Of a DNA stretch of 50,150 nucleotides, positions 26,505 through 33,969 are shown piece after piece. The number at the start of each line of letters is the position of its first letter. Positions within the stretch are counted from its first letter, which is position 1. The stretch comes from Phycisphaerales bacterium UBA2421. GTDB lineage: Bacteria; Planctomycetota; Phycisphaerae; Tepidisphaerales; Tepidisphaeraceae. Under the pieces are notes generated by a model that saw nothing but the letters and a program-made list of their open reading frames with translations, was not told the origin of the DNA and searched no databases. The stretch spans positions 1-50,150 of the forward strand of contig DDRH01000013.1 in assembly GCA_002343075.1 (NCBI GenBank). Reading direction: 5' to 3'. The translations under genes and the position numbers were made by a program.

Positions 26505-28031
26505 ATGACGGCGACTCTCTTCAAACAGCCCGAGCCGGATCCACTTCCCCTGACCAAGCGGCAGAGCGGCGGGCGGCTCGTCTCGCTGGATGTCTTCCGC
26601 GGGCTGGTCATTCTGGCGATGTTGATCGTCAACAATCTCGGCAGCTACTCCACGGCCGGCTATTTCTGGAAGCATGCCGGCTTCGTACCCCCCGCCGACG
26701 GATATGCGTCGGTGCAACTCGGTGCTTTTGCATCGTGGCTGCACCTCATCGCCACCGCCGACGCGCCAATCACGCGGGCTTTCACCCAGTTTCCGATCTG
26801 GAAACATGTCACCCTCGCCGATTATGTCATGCCTGGGTTCATGCTCATCATCGGGCTGGCCATGCCCTACTCCGTCTCGGCGGGAAGAGCACACCCGGCG
26901 GCGTTGGTCTGGCTGCGTGTCGTCAAGCGCGCGGTGATGCTCCTGCTGCTCGGGTGGCTTCTCTGCTACTTTCGCGATCAGTTCGCAATCTGGTGGCGTG
27001 ATGAAACCGGCACCGTGCCATTTCGACTTGTCTGCGGGATGGATGTGCTGCAACTGCTCGGCGTAGGGTATCTGGCATCGCGCATATTCTACGAACTGCC
27101 CACCCGGCCGAGGCTCGTGGTCGCGTTGGCACTGCTTCTCTGGCACTGGGCGGTGCTACGATTCTGGCCGCAGGGTGAAGGCGTGGCACGCGGCACCTTC
27201 ACGGCCGGACAAAATGCAATCTCCTCGATCTATAGCCAGCCGTGGTGGATTTGGCGTAGCTTTGAACCGTTTTCATGGCTGAGCATCAACTGGAAAGGGC
27301 TTATGTCCGTCCCGCCGGCGACGGCGATGATGCTGCTCGGCACACTCATGGGCGACTGGCTGCGGCGCGACGACCTCTCTCCCATTCTGCGGGTGCGGCG
27401 CCTCGCGACGGCGGGCGCGGTCTGTGCTTTGCTCGGGTTTCTCTGGGCGTTCGATCTCCCTTTTAACAAAGACCGCTGGACGCCGTGCTACCTTCTCTGG
27501 TGTGCAGGCGTCGGCGCGATCGTGCTCTCGATGCTCTTTCTCTTGATCGACATCCACGCCTGCCGCGGGTGGACTTATGCGTTTGTTGTCCTCGGTAGCA
27601 ACGCGATCGGCGTCTATTTTATCTCGATCCTCTCCAAAGTACTGCTGATGAACACGCCGCTTGTGGATACGTCGCGCGCACTCTCGCTTGCGGCGGTTCG
27701 CTACGGAACGCTGATATTCTTCTCTCTCACCGCAGGCTGGGCGGCGTGGCGACTGTCGCGACCGCTGCTGCGCCACATCGGTCCAGCCAGCGGCGCGATC
27801 GTCGTTCTCACCGCGTCGATCATTTCGCTTTTGTGGTACCGGATGATCGCCGTCCCGGTCAGCCCTGCTACACAGCCGACCCTGACGAGCATTACCAACG
27901 CCGTAGGCAATGCGCTCAAGCAATCGCTGGGCGAATGGGAAGGCGGCTGGGCGTTCACATGCTGCTTCGTCCTTTTCTGGTGGCTCGTTCTCGACGAGGC
28001 GTACCGACGGCGCATCTTCTGGAAGCTATGA
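26505..28031 (+). CDS. Membrane acyltransferase-like protein (heparan-glucosaminide N-acetyltransferase family)
   Basis: The 508-residue protein begins its membrane part with RLVSLDVFRGLVILAMLIVNN (residues ~22-42), the signature of the HGSNAT/DUF5009/NagX group, which acetylates amino sugars across a membrane. About ten or eleven hydrophobic segments follow, including VMPGFMLIIGLAMPYSVS and the late VLGSNAIGVYFISILSK motif. The ATG at 26505 is chosen over an upstream TTG. It directly follows the FAD oxidoreductase gene. Family and topology are clear; the acceptor sugar is not. Confidence 0.8.
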   Translation: MTATLFKQPEPDPLPLTKRQSGGRLVSLDVFRGLVILAMLIVNNLGSYSTAGYFWKHAGFVPPADGYASVQLGAFASWLHLIATADAPITRAFTQFPIWKHVTLADYVMPGFMLIIGLAMPYSVSAGRAHPAALVWLRVVKRAVMLLLLGWLLCYFRDQFAIWWRDETGTVPFRLVCGMDVLQLLGVGYLASRIFYELPTRPRLVVALALLLWHWAVLRFWPQGEGVARGTFTAGQNAISSIYSQPWWIWRSFEPFSWLSINWKGLMSVPPATAMMLLGTLMGDWLRRDDLSPILRVRRLATAGAVCALLGFLWAFDLPFNKDRWTPCYLLWCAGVGAIVLSMLFLLIDIHACRGWTYAFVVLGSNAIGVYFISILSKVLLMNTPLVDTSRALSLAAVRYGTLIFFSLTAGWAAWRLSRPLLRHIGPASGAIVVLTASIISLLWYRMIAVPVSPATQPTLTSITNAVGNALKQSLGEWEGGWAFTCCFVLFWWLVLDEAYRRRIFWKL

Positions 28032-28238
28032 CGGTCGGCCGACGCAAAGGTGCCATCGCCAACCGCGGGGTTGATGCGGGCAGCCGTGCTGGTACGAGAT
28101 TCCGCAACAGACCGGCGGCGACGCAGACGCTTTTCAGCCGCGAAGACCACGCTGCGGTATCGATCGGGCAGGGTTGCAACCGGAAAGGGAACGCGCTTCA
28201 GCCGCGAACGCCGCGCAAATGGGCCGCCGGTTACGACG

Positions 28239-28268
28239 TACCACCGCGTACCACCGCGTACCACCATC
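28239..28268. repeat. 10-bp tandem repeat, about three units
   Basis: The unit CCACCGCGTA occurs at 28241-28250 and 28251-28260 with a partial third copy (CCACCATCGC) after it. Confidence 0.7.
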
Positions 28269-28286
28269 GCAAAATGGGAACTCTTC

Positions 28287-28332
28287 AGCCGCGAAGCGGC
28301 GGCAGACAATAGCCCCGGGCGTCAGCCCGGGG
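28287..28332 (-). repeat. Palindromic intergenic repeat, copy A (inverted)
   Basis: On the minus strand this reads CCCCGGGCTGACGCCCGGGG, a linker GCTATTGTCTG and then a second small hairpin CCGCCGCTTCGCGG. It has the same two-hairpin architecture as copies C (28502) and D (28619), in the opposite orientation. Confidence 0.75.
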
Positions 28333-28351
28333 ACGACCGCCCGCGCCACAA

Positions 28352-28483
28352 CAGCCCCGCAGGGGCGAAAGAGGCGACACGACAAAAACGCGCGGAGGCG
28401 AAAGACGCGGCGCGGCCTGCGTCACATCCGTGGGTCGAACGTCGTGCTGCGCGACGAAGCATTCTTTTGCCCCTGCGGGGCTG
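28352..28483. repeat. Inverted repeat pair flanking 92 bp
   Basis: The arm 28352-28371 (CAGCCCCGCAGGGGCGAAAG) matches the reverse complement of 28464-28483 at 19 of 20 positions. Each arm is itself a small hairpin (GCCCCGC-AGGGGC). The enclosed 92 bp are non-coding. Confidence 0.75.
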
Positions 28484-28501
28484 GACTTCCGCAACTGACT
28501 T

Positions 28502-28546
28502 CCCGGGGCTTGCGCCCCGGGCTACTTTCTACCGCCGTTTCACGGC
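28502..28546 (+). repeat. Palindromic intergenic repeat, copy C
   Basis: CCCGGGGCTTGCGCCCCGGG, then GCTACTTTCTA, then CCGCCGTTTCACGGCG: two hairpins joined by a short linker, nearly identical to copy D. A degenerate partial copy (TTGCGCCCCGGG) follows at about 28567. Confidence 0.8.
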
Positions 28547-28618
28547 GACGGAGCCGCTCCGGACACTTGCGCCCCGGGATCGGCGCTTCGCGGCGACGGA
28601 GGCTGCACGCGAAGCTTT

Positions 28619-28664
28619 CCCGGGGTTTGCGGCCCCGGGCTATCTTCTGCCGCCGCTTTACGGC
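28619..28664 (+). repeat. Palindromic intergenic repeat, copy D
   Basis: CCCGGGGTTTGCGGCCCCGGG in two joined arms, then GCTATCTTCTG, then CCGCCGCTTTACGGCTG. It is the same two-hairpin unit as copies A and C. Confidence 0.8.
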
Positions 28665-28749
28665 TGATCTTCTCGAAACAGCTTGCCGTTGCTTCAAAAC
28701 GGCTTTGTCCATTCGGCCTCATCTGTGCCTTGATGGGCCGCAATTCCAA

Positions 28750-29790
28750 TCAATCGTCATTCAGGCGTTGATATCGGTAGACTGCTTTATACAAGCCGTT
28801 CACCTGTTCACGCGGTACCACTTGTGGGCGGAAGCGTTCGTTGCGGGGTTGCAGCCGGAGGGTGGCTTGGCCGGCATCGTCTTTCTCGAAGAAGACACGT
28901 TTGAACGTGGTCTGCCCGTCTTCAAAACGTACGAAACAATCATCCCCGTCCTTCATCGCTGACGACGGAGAAAACACCACGATATCGCCCTCGGCATACT
29001 TGGGAAACATACTGTCGCCATGCACACGGGCGGCGAACGCATCGGCATCGCGCACGTCGGGGCAGGACATGTATTCATCGGCCACCCCTTTCGGATAAGA
29101 AAGATCGGTAAAATCGCGCGGATACCCTGCGGCCACCTTGTTGATGATCGGAATGGTGCCCGTGGCAATCGGCTCGATATTTCCGCGATGATGATCCACC
29201 AGCTGCGCCAGGACACCCGACAGGTAGGCATCATCCAGGTTGAACCCTTCGGAAATGCGCGAGACATGACCGTTCTTGCTCGATCGCTGCAACACGCCGG
29301 CTGCGGGCAGGGTCAATGAATTGCCCCCGCCTGTTCCCACTTCCATGCCATGACTATTTTGACTAACACCTTTGCTGTGATTAACACCGTTGCCACCCAA
29401 ACCATTGCCACCCGCACCATTGCCACCCGCCGCACCATTGCCACCCGCACCATTGCCACCCGAACCATGGTGCTCGTTGGCATGCTCTGGTTTCGCCCCT
29501 TTTCCCTGGTTACCCGTCGTTGATTCGCGCCCTCTCATCAGCTTTGCCAGCACCGCGCGCACATCTTTAGGCGTGCGCTGGAGGTGTGCCTGCGTGATAA
29601 GCTCTCCGGGATTAAAGCCGAGCGTCTGTTCGAGGCGTCTCAGTTTTTCATCGCTCGGGGGGTTGGTCACTCGCTGGGTCTCGATGAGCGAAAGATACGG
29701 CTTGCTGATGCCGGCCTTGCCCGCCAGGTCATCCAGAGTCAGACCCAGCCGACGACGTTGCCTGCGAAGTTTTGGTCCCAATGCTTCCAT
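28750..29790 (-). CDS. XRE-family repressor with LexA-like S24 autocleavage domain
   Basis: The start at 29790 (MEALGPKLRRQRRRLGLTLDDLAG) is chosen because the upstream extension overlaps the neighbouring gene. The 346-residue protein has an XRE helix-turn-helix (about 5-60, ending with the GISKPYLSLIETQR recognition region), a long flexible linker with Gly-Gly-Asn repeats (109-135) and a C-terminal S24 peptidase domain. A LexA-like Ala-Gly cleavage site (KVAAG, Ala221-Gly222) precedes Ser260 in GDSMFPK and Lys297 in FKRV. The Ser-Lys spacing of 37 equals that of LexA, so self-cleavage is expected. It lies 127 bp downstream of the aldehyde dehydrogenase gene. The trigger (DNA damage or another signal) is not evident. 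Confidence 0.88.
   Translation of the reverse strand: MEALGPKLRRQRRRLGLTLDDLAGKAGISKPYLSLIETQRVTNPPSDEKLRRLEQTLGFNPGELITQAHLQRTPKDVRAVLAKLMRGRESTTGNQGKGAKPEHANEHHGSGGNGAGGNGAAGGNGAGGNGLGGNGVNHSKGVSQNSHGMEVGTGGGNSLTLPAAGVLQRSSKNGHVSRISEGFNLDDAYLSGVLAQLVDHHRGNIEPIATGTIPIINKVAAGYPRDFTDLSYPKGVADEYMSCPDVRDADAFAARVHGDSMFPKYAEGDIVVFSPSSAMKDGDDCFVRFEDGQTTFKRVFFEKDDAGQATLRLQPRNERFRPQVVPREQVNGLYKAVYRYQRLNDD
29386..29463 (-). repeat. 15-bp coding tandem repeat encoding GGNGA-type units
   Basis: Five consecutive units of consensus ACCATTGCCACCCGC (plus strand) start at 29386, 29401, 29416, 29434 and 29449; the third is 18 bp. Unit length is a multiple of three, so changes in copy number would alter linker length in the XRE-S24 repressor without shifting the frame. 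Confidence 0.9.
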
Positions 29791-29917
29791 AAATGACACC
29801 CGTGGCCTCTCGAACAAAACCCTATCAAGCGACCGGCCACATTGCAAGACAAATACCGTACAAAATCCTAAATTTTTCGCTGCGGCGAATCCTCCTGCGA
29901 GATGCGATGACTGTAAA

Positions 29918-31357
29918 TCATGCCACGACAACAGTTTGCGGCTCACAGTACTCAAGCAAGCCCTCGATCCCGCCTTCGCGGCCGTAGCCGGACTGCTTCA
30001 TCCCCCCGAACGGAGCCTCGGGGGTGGGGCCGGTGCCGGTATTGACCGCAACATGGCCAAAAGAGAGTTGCCGCGACATTCGCTCGATTCGAGACACGTC
30101 GGCGGTAAACAAATACGCGGCCAGACCGTAGATCGTGCTGTTGGCCAGCGCGACAGCCTCGGCTTCGGTTTCAAATCGTCGAATCGCGACAATCGGCCCG
30201 AAGGTTTCTTCCTGCTGCATCGCCGAACCTTCTGCAAGGTGATCCAGTAGCGTCGGGGGGTAGAAAGTGCCGGTCAGGCTTGCGTCAACCGATGCCTGTG
30301 CAACGCGCTTCGCGCCGCACGCCATCGCATCTTCAACATGCCGGGCCACTTTCTCGACCGCGGCGCGGTTGATCAGCGGGCCGATCTCGGTCGAGGCATC
30401 CATTCCGTTGCCCACCCGAAGCGCCGAGACGCGCCGCGCCATCTCCGACGCAAACCGGTCGGCGACTGCAGCGTGGACAAGAATGCGGTTGGCACACACA
30501 CACGTCTGACCCGCGCAGCGAAACTTGTTGGCCATCAACGCGTCGGCGGCGGCGGTGAGATCGGCATCGTCCATGACGATGTAGGGCGCGTTGCCACCCA
30601 GTTCGAGTGACAGCCGCTTGATATGTGGCGCGGTGGTCTTGATAAGCGTACGGCCGACCTCGGTGGAACCTGTAAAGCTGATCAGCCGCACCGCGGGGTG
30701 CGTGCACAGCACATCGCCGATCGGCGCGGCATCGCCGATGACCAGATTGGCCACGCCGGGGGGCAGTTTCAGCCCGTCGAGAATGTGCCAGAGCGCGATG
30801 GTGGTCAACGGGGTAAGGTCGGCGGGCTTGGTCACGATGCCGCAGCCCGCCGCCAGCGCCGCGGGAAACTTCTTCGCCAGCATCGCCAGCGGGAAGTTCC
30901 ACGGGGTAATCAGCCCGACCGCGCCGGCGGGCCGATGATGCACCGTCCAGCTCGCGCCACGGATCTTCTCGCCCAGCGGCGATGGTGCGAGGTTGTGAAT
31001 CTGCGAAGCAAAGAATTTGAAGAAGCCCGCCGAGTAGTCCACTTCCACGAGCGACTCTTTCAACGGTTTACCTTGTTCGAGCGTGATGATGCGCGCCAGT
31101 TCCTGTTTCTCTCGCAATAACGCGTCATGGATCGCCATGAGCCAGCCTTCTCGCGTCTCCAGAGAAGGAAAGTCTCTCCATGCCCGGTCGGCGGCGACGA
31201 CCGCGGCGCGCGTATCGGGCGCGCCCAGGTTCGGTAGCACGGCGAGCAAATCGCCTGTGGCGGGGTTGCAAACCTCGAAAGTCTTCGATGCCGCCGCGCC
31301 GACCCATTGGCCGTCGATGTAGCCGCACAGATTTTGGAGCAGGTGAGATTGAACCAT
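29918..31357 (-). CDS. NAD(P)-dependent aldehyde dehydrogenase (GabD/AldA-like)
   Basis: The start at 31357 (MVQSHLLQNLCGYIDGQWV) lies ten bases after GGAGG. The 479-residue enzyme has all class landmarks: GLITPWNFPLAMLAKK (cofactor pocket), FTGSTEVGRTL, catalytic Glu in LELGGNAP, catalytic Cys in FRCAGQTCVCANR (FxCAGQxC, succinate-semialdehyde dehydrogenase-like), EETFGPIVAIRRF and PFGGMKQSGYGREGG. The closest match by eye is the GabD group. In this operon, after an isomerase and a class II aldolase, oxidation of lactaldehyde, glycolaldehyde or a uronate-derived semialdehyde is more likely than succinate semialdehyde. It is the last gene of the sugar operon. Confidence 0.88.
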   Translation of the reverse strand: MVQSHLLQNLCGYIDGQWVGAAASKTFEVCNPATGDLLAVLPNLGAPDTRAAVVAADRAWRDFPSLETREGWLMAIHDALLREKQELARIITLEQGKPLKESLVEVDYSAGFFKFFASQIHNLAPSPLGEKIRGASWTVHHRPAGAVGLITPWNFPLAMLAKKFPAALAAGCGIVTKPADLTPLTTIALWHILDGLKLPPGVANLVIGDAAPIGDVLCTHPAVRLISFTGSTEVGRTLIKTTAPHIKRLSLELGGNAPYIVMDDADLTAAADALMANKFRCAGQTCVCANRILVHAAVADRFASEMARRVSALRVGNGMDASTEIGPLINRAAVEKVARHVEDAMACGAKRVAQASVDASLTGTFYPPTLLDHLAEGSAMQQEETFGPIVAIRRFETEAEAVALANSTIYGLAAYLFTADVSRIERMSRQLSFGHVAVNTGTGPTPEAPFGGMKQSGYGREGGIEGLLEYCEPQTVVVA

Positions 31358-31465
31358 GCCGCAATTACCTCCAAGCATTCGATTGTACGACGACGGAGGC
31401 AGATGGAATAACGGCGGGGCTTTCCGACCCCAGAGTCCATGCGGGAAAAGACGGTCGACAGCCCG

Positions 31466-32227
31466 TTACATCTTTAACTGCCGACGGCGGTAGTGCTCGT
31501 CGGGGCGGTCGGAGATGCGTGTGACCTGATCCGTCGGCATCGGTACGACTCTTCCCATCGACCGAGCGCCCATGAAGATGCGAGCGGCCTTCGCCGCCAT
31601 CAGTGTCGCGGCGAGAACCCCCCCGGGCGAGGCGGCGGGGGCGATCAGCCCGTGGTTGGTCAGCAAGATCACCCGAGGCGGCGCACCGTCGGATTGCATG
31701 AACTGCCCTGTCGCATCGGCAATCGCCCTCGCCAGGTGTACGCCCGGATCAACGTAAGGCACGACCACGCTGCGCGTTCCACAGCAGACGATCTCGTCCG
31801 GAAACCGCCGCTCGACGGCGAACGCCTCGACCGATTCGGAACACAACACCGCATTGACGCTTGTTGGATGCGTGTGGCCCACAAACGAGACACCCGGAAG
31901 GCTTAGAAGCTGCGCGTGAAACACCGCCTCCACACTCGGCTTTTTAGCAGCGCGATCGACCCTGCAATCCATGAGCGTCGCTTCCACAGAAGCATCATCG
32001 AGCGGCGGGCCGGCAAGGAGATTCAGCAGCGGTTCAAAGTGACACTCCACCAGGCCCGAGGCGTCGATCGTTGCGAGGTTGGCTCCGCTCGCCTTCACAA
32101 GAAAAGTAGTCTCGCTCGCGCGAGCGGAGGTGTTGCCCTCGCCGAGAATGACCAGGTCATTCTCGATGCGGCCCAGCTCATGCGAAAGCTCGATCAGTTG
32201 TCGGAGAATCTCGGCGCGGTCGCTCAC
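31466..32227 (-). CDS. Class II aldolase/adducin-family protein
   Basis: The GTG at 32227 is preferred: GGAG lies seven bases upstream and the start overlaps the isomerase stop by four bases (GTGA). An upstream TTG at 32242 is also open. The 253-residue protein shows GEGNTSARA near residue 30, the zinc-binding GHTHPTSVNAVL near residue 120 and LLTNHGLIAPA, whose His completes the metal site. This family includes fuculose-phosphate aldolase, ribulose-phosphate 4-epimerase and OtnC-type decarboxylases. Coupling with a FucI-like isomerase suggests an aldol cleavage step. It is slightly longer than FucA (215 residues). Confidence 0.82.
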   Translation of the reverse strand: MSDRAEILRQLIELSHELGRIENDLVILGEGNTSARASETTFLVKASGANLATIDASGLVECHFEPLLNLLAGPPLDDASVEATLMDCRVDRAAKKPSVEAVFHAQLLSLPGVSFVGHTHPTSVNAVLCSESVEAFAVERRFPDEIVCCGTRSVVVPYVDPGVHLARAIADATGQFMQSDGAPPRVILLTNHGLIAPAASPGGVLAATLMAAKAARIFMGARSMGRVVPMPTDQVTRISDRPDEHYRRRQLKM

Positions 32228-33846
32228 GCGATTTCTCCGCAAAGAGTTACGTCAAGCCCAAGTTCTCTCATGGCGGCGGCCTTGGCGTAGAGCGCAGTGA
32301 TCGCGCCGGCTTTGTCGTGACCATAAGCACATTGAATGTGATTGCTCTTGTGCCTGGCCATAAACTGATCGCGCGTCACCCCTTTCAGCACCGCGTGCAT
32401 GATCGGCCATTGGCTTGTTGTCTGGTTCCAGCGGTCCTGAGTCTCGGCGGCGGGGAGCTTAACCACCTCGGCGAGGCCGGTATCAAACTTCAGCTTGCCG
32501 CTTTCCACGAACACGCGGCTCCACACGACCCAGCCCGGCCTGCTTATGCCCTTGAGCGTCCCCCCGCCGAGACGGAAATACATGCCCGGCTGACGCTCGC
32601 TGCTCGCGCCGGCCCAGCCGTCTATGAAATGCGCCGGCGGGGCCGAACCGCTGATCTCGAACACCCACACATAATCATCCACGCCCTCCCGCCCGTCGGC
32701 ATACTGGCCCGGACCCTTGTAATGCCGTGCCCAGCGCACATCATGCAAGGTGTTCTCCGGCGGCTGGCCGAGTTGCTTCCAGAGTTCGTACGTTACCAGT
32801 CCATCAAGCCCGGCACACTCATCGACTTCATTGAAGTGCGGCAGCGCCTCACCCTTGAAAAGTTCGCGCCCGGTTTCATCAAAGACCGGCGGGCGATCGG
32901 TGTTGTTCAGCGTGCCTTCGACCAAATCGCTCGCCGGCGCGAGATCTTTCAGGCCCTGCTGGTATTGGATGCCGATGGTGTGACAGCCAAACTCGTCGGC
33001 AATCCGTACCGCGGCGATATACATCTTGCACTGCTGGAGTACCTGCGCCTCGGTGAGGTCGGTCTCCTCATTTGTGCCAAACCGAAACTGCAGCCCTTTC
33101 CTGAGATACCACTGCATCACCGTGGCGGCGTCGGCGTCGGTCACGCGCTGCATCGCGGCGTAGAGCGCCGATTGGCTGAGTCGTTCCTTGAAAACGCCGG
33201 TCGCATGCAACATTTCGTCGGGGATGATGGCGTTGTACATGCCCATGCACCCTTCATCAAACACGCCCATGATGCGCTTGTCGCGCTTCAGCGCGGTGGC
33301 GTAGTCAGCCCCGGCCCTGACGGCCGCTGCGGGGGCTTTCGACACGTCGAACGCCCGGGCGTGGGTCGTATCGTGAACCACCCCCCCACCGCCGAGCCAG
33401 CTCTTTAAGCCAGCCAGGAATCTTTCATCTTTGAAGTCTTCGCTCCAGAGGGTGCTGTACTCGATTCCGGCCTTGGTCATCGAGCCGTTGAGATTCAGCA
33501 TGCCCACCAGGCCGGGCCAGGTGCCGCTCCAGTTGGCGACGGTGAGAATCGGGCCTTTGTGAGTCAGCAACCCGTGCAAAACGTGATGGCTGTATTGCCA
33601 GGCGGCTTCGGCGACCACGAGCGGCGCCGCGGGGGGGATCGTCTTGAATACCTCCATGCCATACTTCTGGCTGTCGATGAAGCCGTGGCCCTTCTGTGGG
33701 TCGATCGGGTGCGCCCGTTGAACTTTCGCACCACACTTTTCGATGGCGGAGATTACCTGCGCTTCCATCTCGGCTTGCGCGGCCTGACATTTCTGGTTGG
33801 CGGTGAGGCGTAGATCGCCGTTGGCGATGAGGTAGACAGTTTGCAC
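32224..33846 (-). CDS. L-fucose isomerase-like sugar isomerase
   Basis: The 540-residue product begins with GTG at 33846 after GGAG. It has the L-fucose/L-arabinose isomerase layout: an N-terminal Rossmann-like domain (VYLIANGDLRLTANQ, then LTVANWSGTWPGLVGMLNL), a middle segment with VFDEGCMGMYNAI near residue 197, HFNEVDECAGLDG near residue 335 with acidic residues that could bind Mn2+, and a C-terminal barrel ending with KSNHIQCAYG, whose His is a usual metal ligand. FucI proteins are about 590 residues, so this is a somewhat shorter relative. The substrate could be a 6-deoxysugar or another aldose. The stop is translationally coupled to the aldolase. Confidence 0.8.
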   Translation of the reverse strand: MQTVYLIANGDLRLTANQKCQAAQAEMEAQVISAIEKCGAKVQRAHPIDPQKGHGFIDSQKYGMEVFKTIPPAAPLVVAEAAWQYSHHVLHGLLTHKGPILTVANWSGTWPGLVGMLNLNGSMTKAGIEYSTLWSEDFKDERFLAGLKSWLGGGGVVHDTTHARAFDVSKAPAAAVRAGADYATALKRDKRIMGVFDEGCMGMYNAIIPDEMLHATGVFKERLSQSALYAAMQRVTDADAATVMQWYLRKGLQFRFGTNEETDLTEAQVLQQCKMYIAAVRIADEFGCHTIGIQYQQGLKDLAPASDLVEGTLNNTDRPPVFDETGRELFKGEALPHFNEVDECAGLDGLVTYELWKQLGQPPENTLHDVRWARHYKGPGQYADGREGVDDYVWVFEISGSAPPAHFIDGWAGASSERQPGMYFRLGGGTLKGISRPGWVVWSRVFVESGKLKFDTGLAEVVKLPAAETQDRWNQTTSQWPIMHAVLKGVTRDQFMARHKSNHIQCAYGHDKAGAITALYAKAAAMRELGLDVTLCGEIA

Positions 33847-33969
33847 GCGATTTCTCCTGATTCGATGGCGCGCCGCAACCGGCGGGCGGCAGGAGAGATG
33901 TTTTAGTGGCAGTGTTTTCCGGTGGCAATGGCGAGGACGTCACCACGGGTTAGTTGAGATGACCCCATC

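Larger units (their letters stand above)
28032..28749. other. Gene-free region with clustered GC-rich palindromic repeats
   Basis: Reading frames here have no start site or domain and read through repeats, so no gene is called. The stretch contains three copies of CTTCAGCCGCGAA or close variants (from about 28133, 28197 and 28283), a 10-bp tandem repeat (28239-28268) and the palindromic units listed separately. The two flanking genes converge here, so it also serves as their terminator region. Confidence 0.7.

Noticed and set aside
25371..27146. A 591-codon minus-strand open frame opposite the FAD oxidoreductase and acetyltransferase-like genes
   Set aside because: It spans two real genes with recognisable motifs on the other strand and has no domain, signal peptide or ribosome binding site of its own.
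28300..28500. Possible CRISPR array
   Set aside because: The repeats are palindromic, irregularly spaced and in both orientations, without unique spacers of constant length or cas genes.
28174..28962. A 262-codon plus-strand frame in the repeat region
   Set aside because: It is built from palindromic repeats and runs antisense into the XRE-S24 gene.
29918..30010. Possible overlap of the XRE gene with the aldehyde dehydrogenase gene
   Set aside because: The overlap exists only if a far-upstream start is used; starting at 29790, where the helix-turn-helix begins, removes it.
32317..33408. A 363-codon plus-strand frame opposite the FucI-like gene
   Set aside because: It is antisense to a gene with clear isomerase motifs and is low in hydrophobic core patterns.
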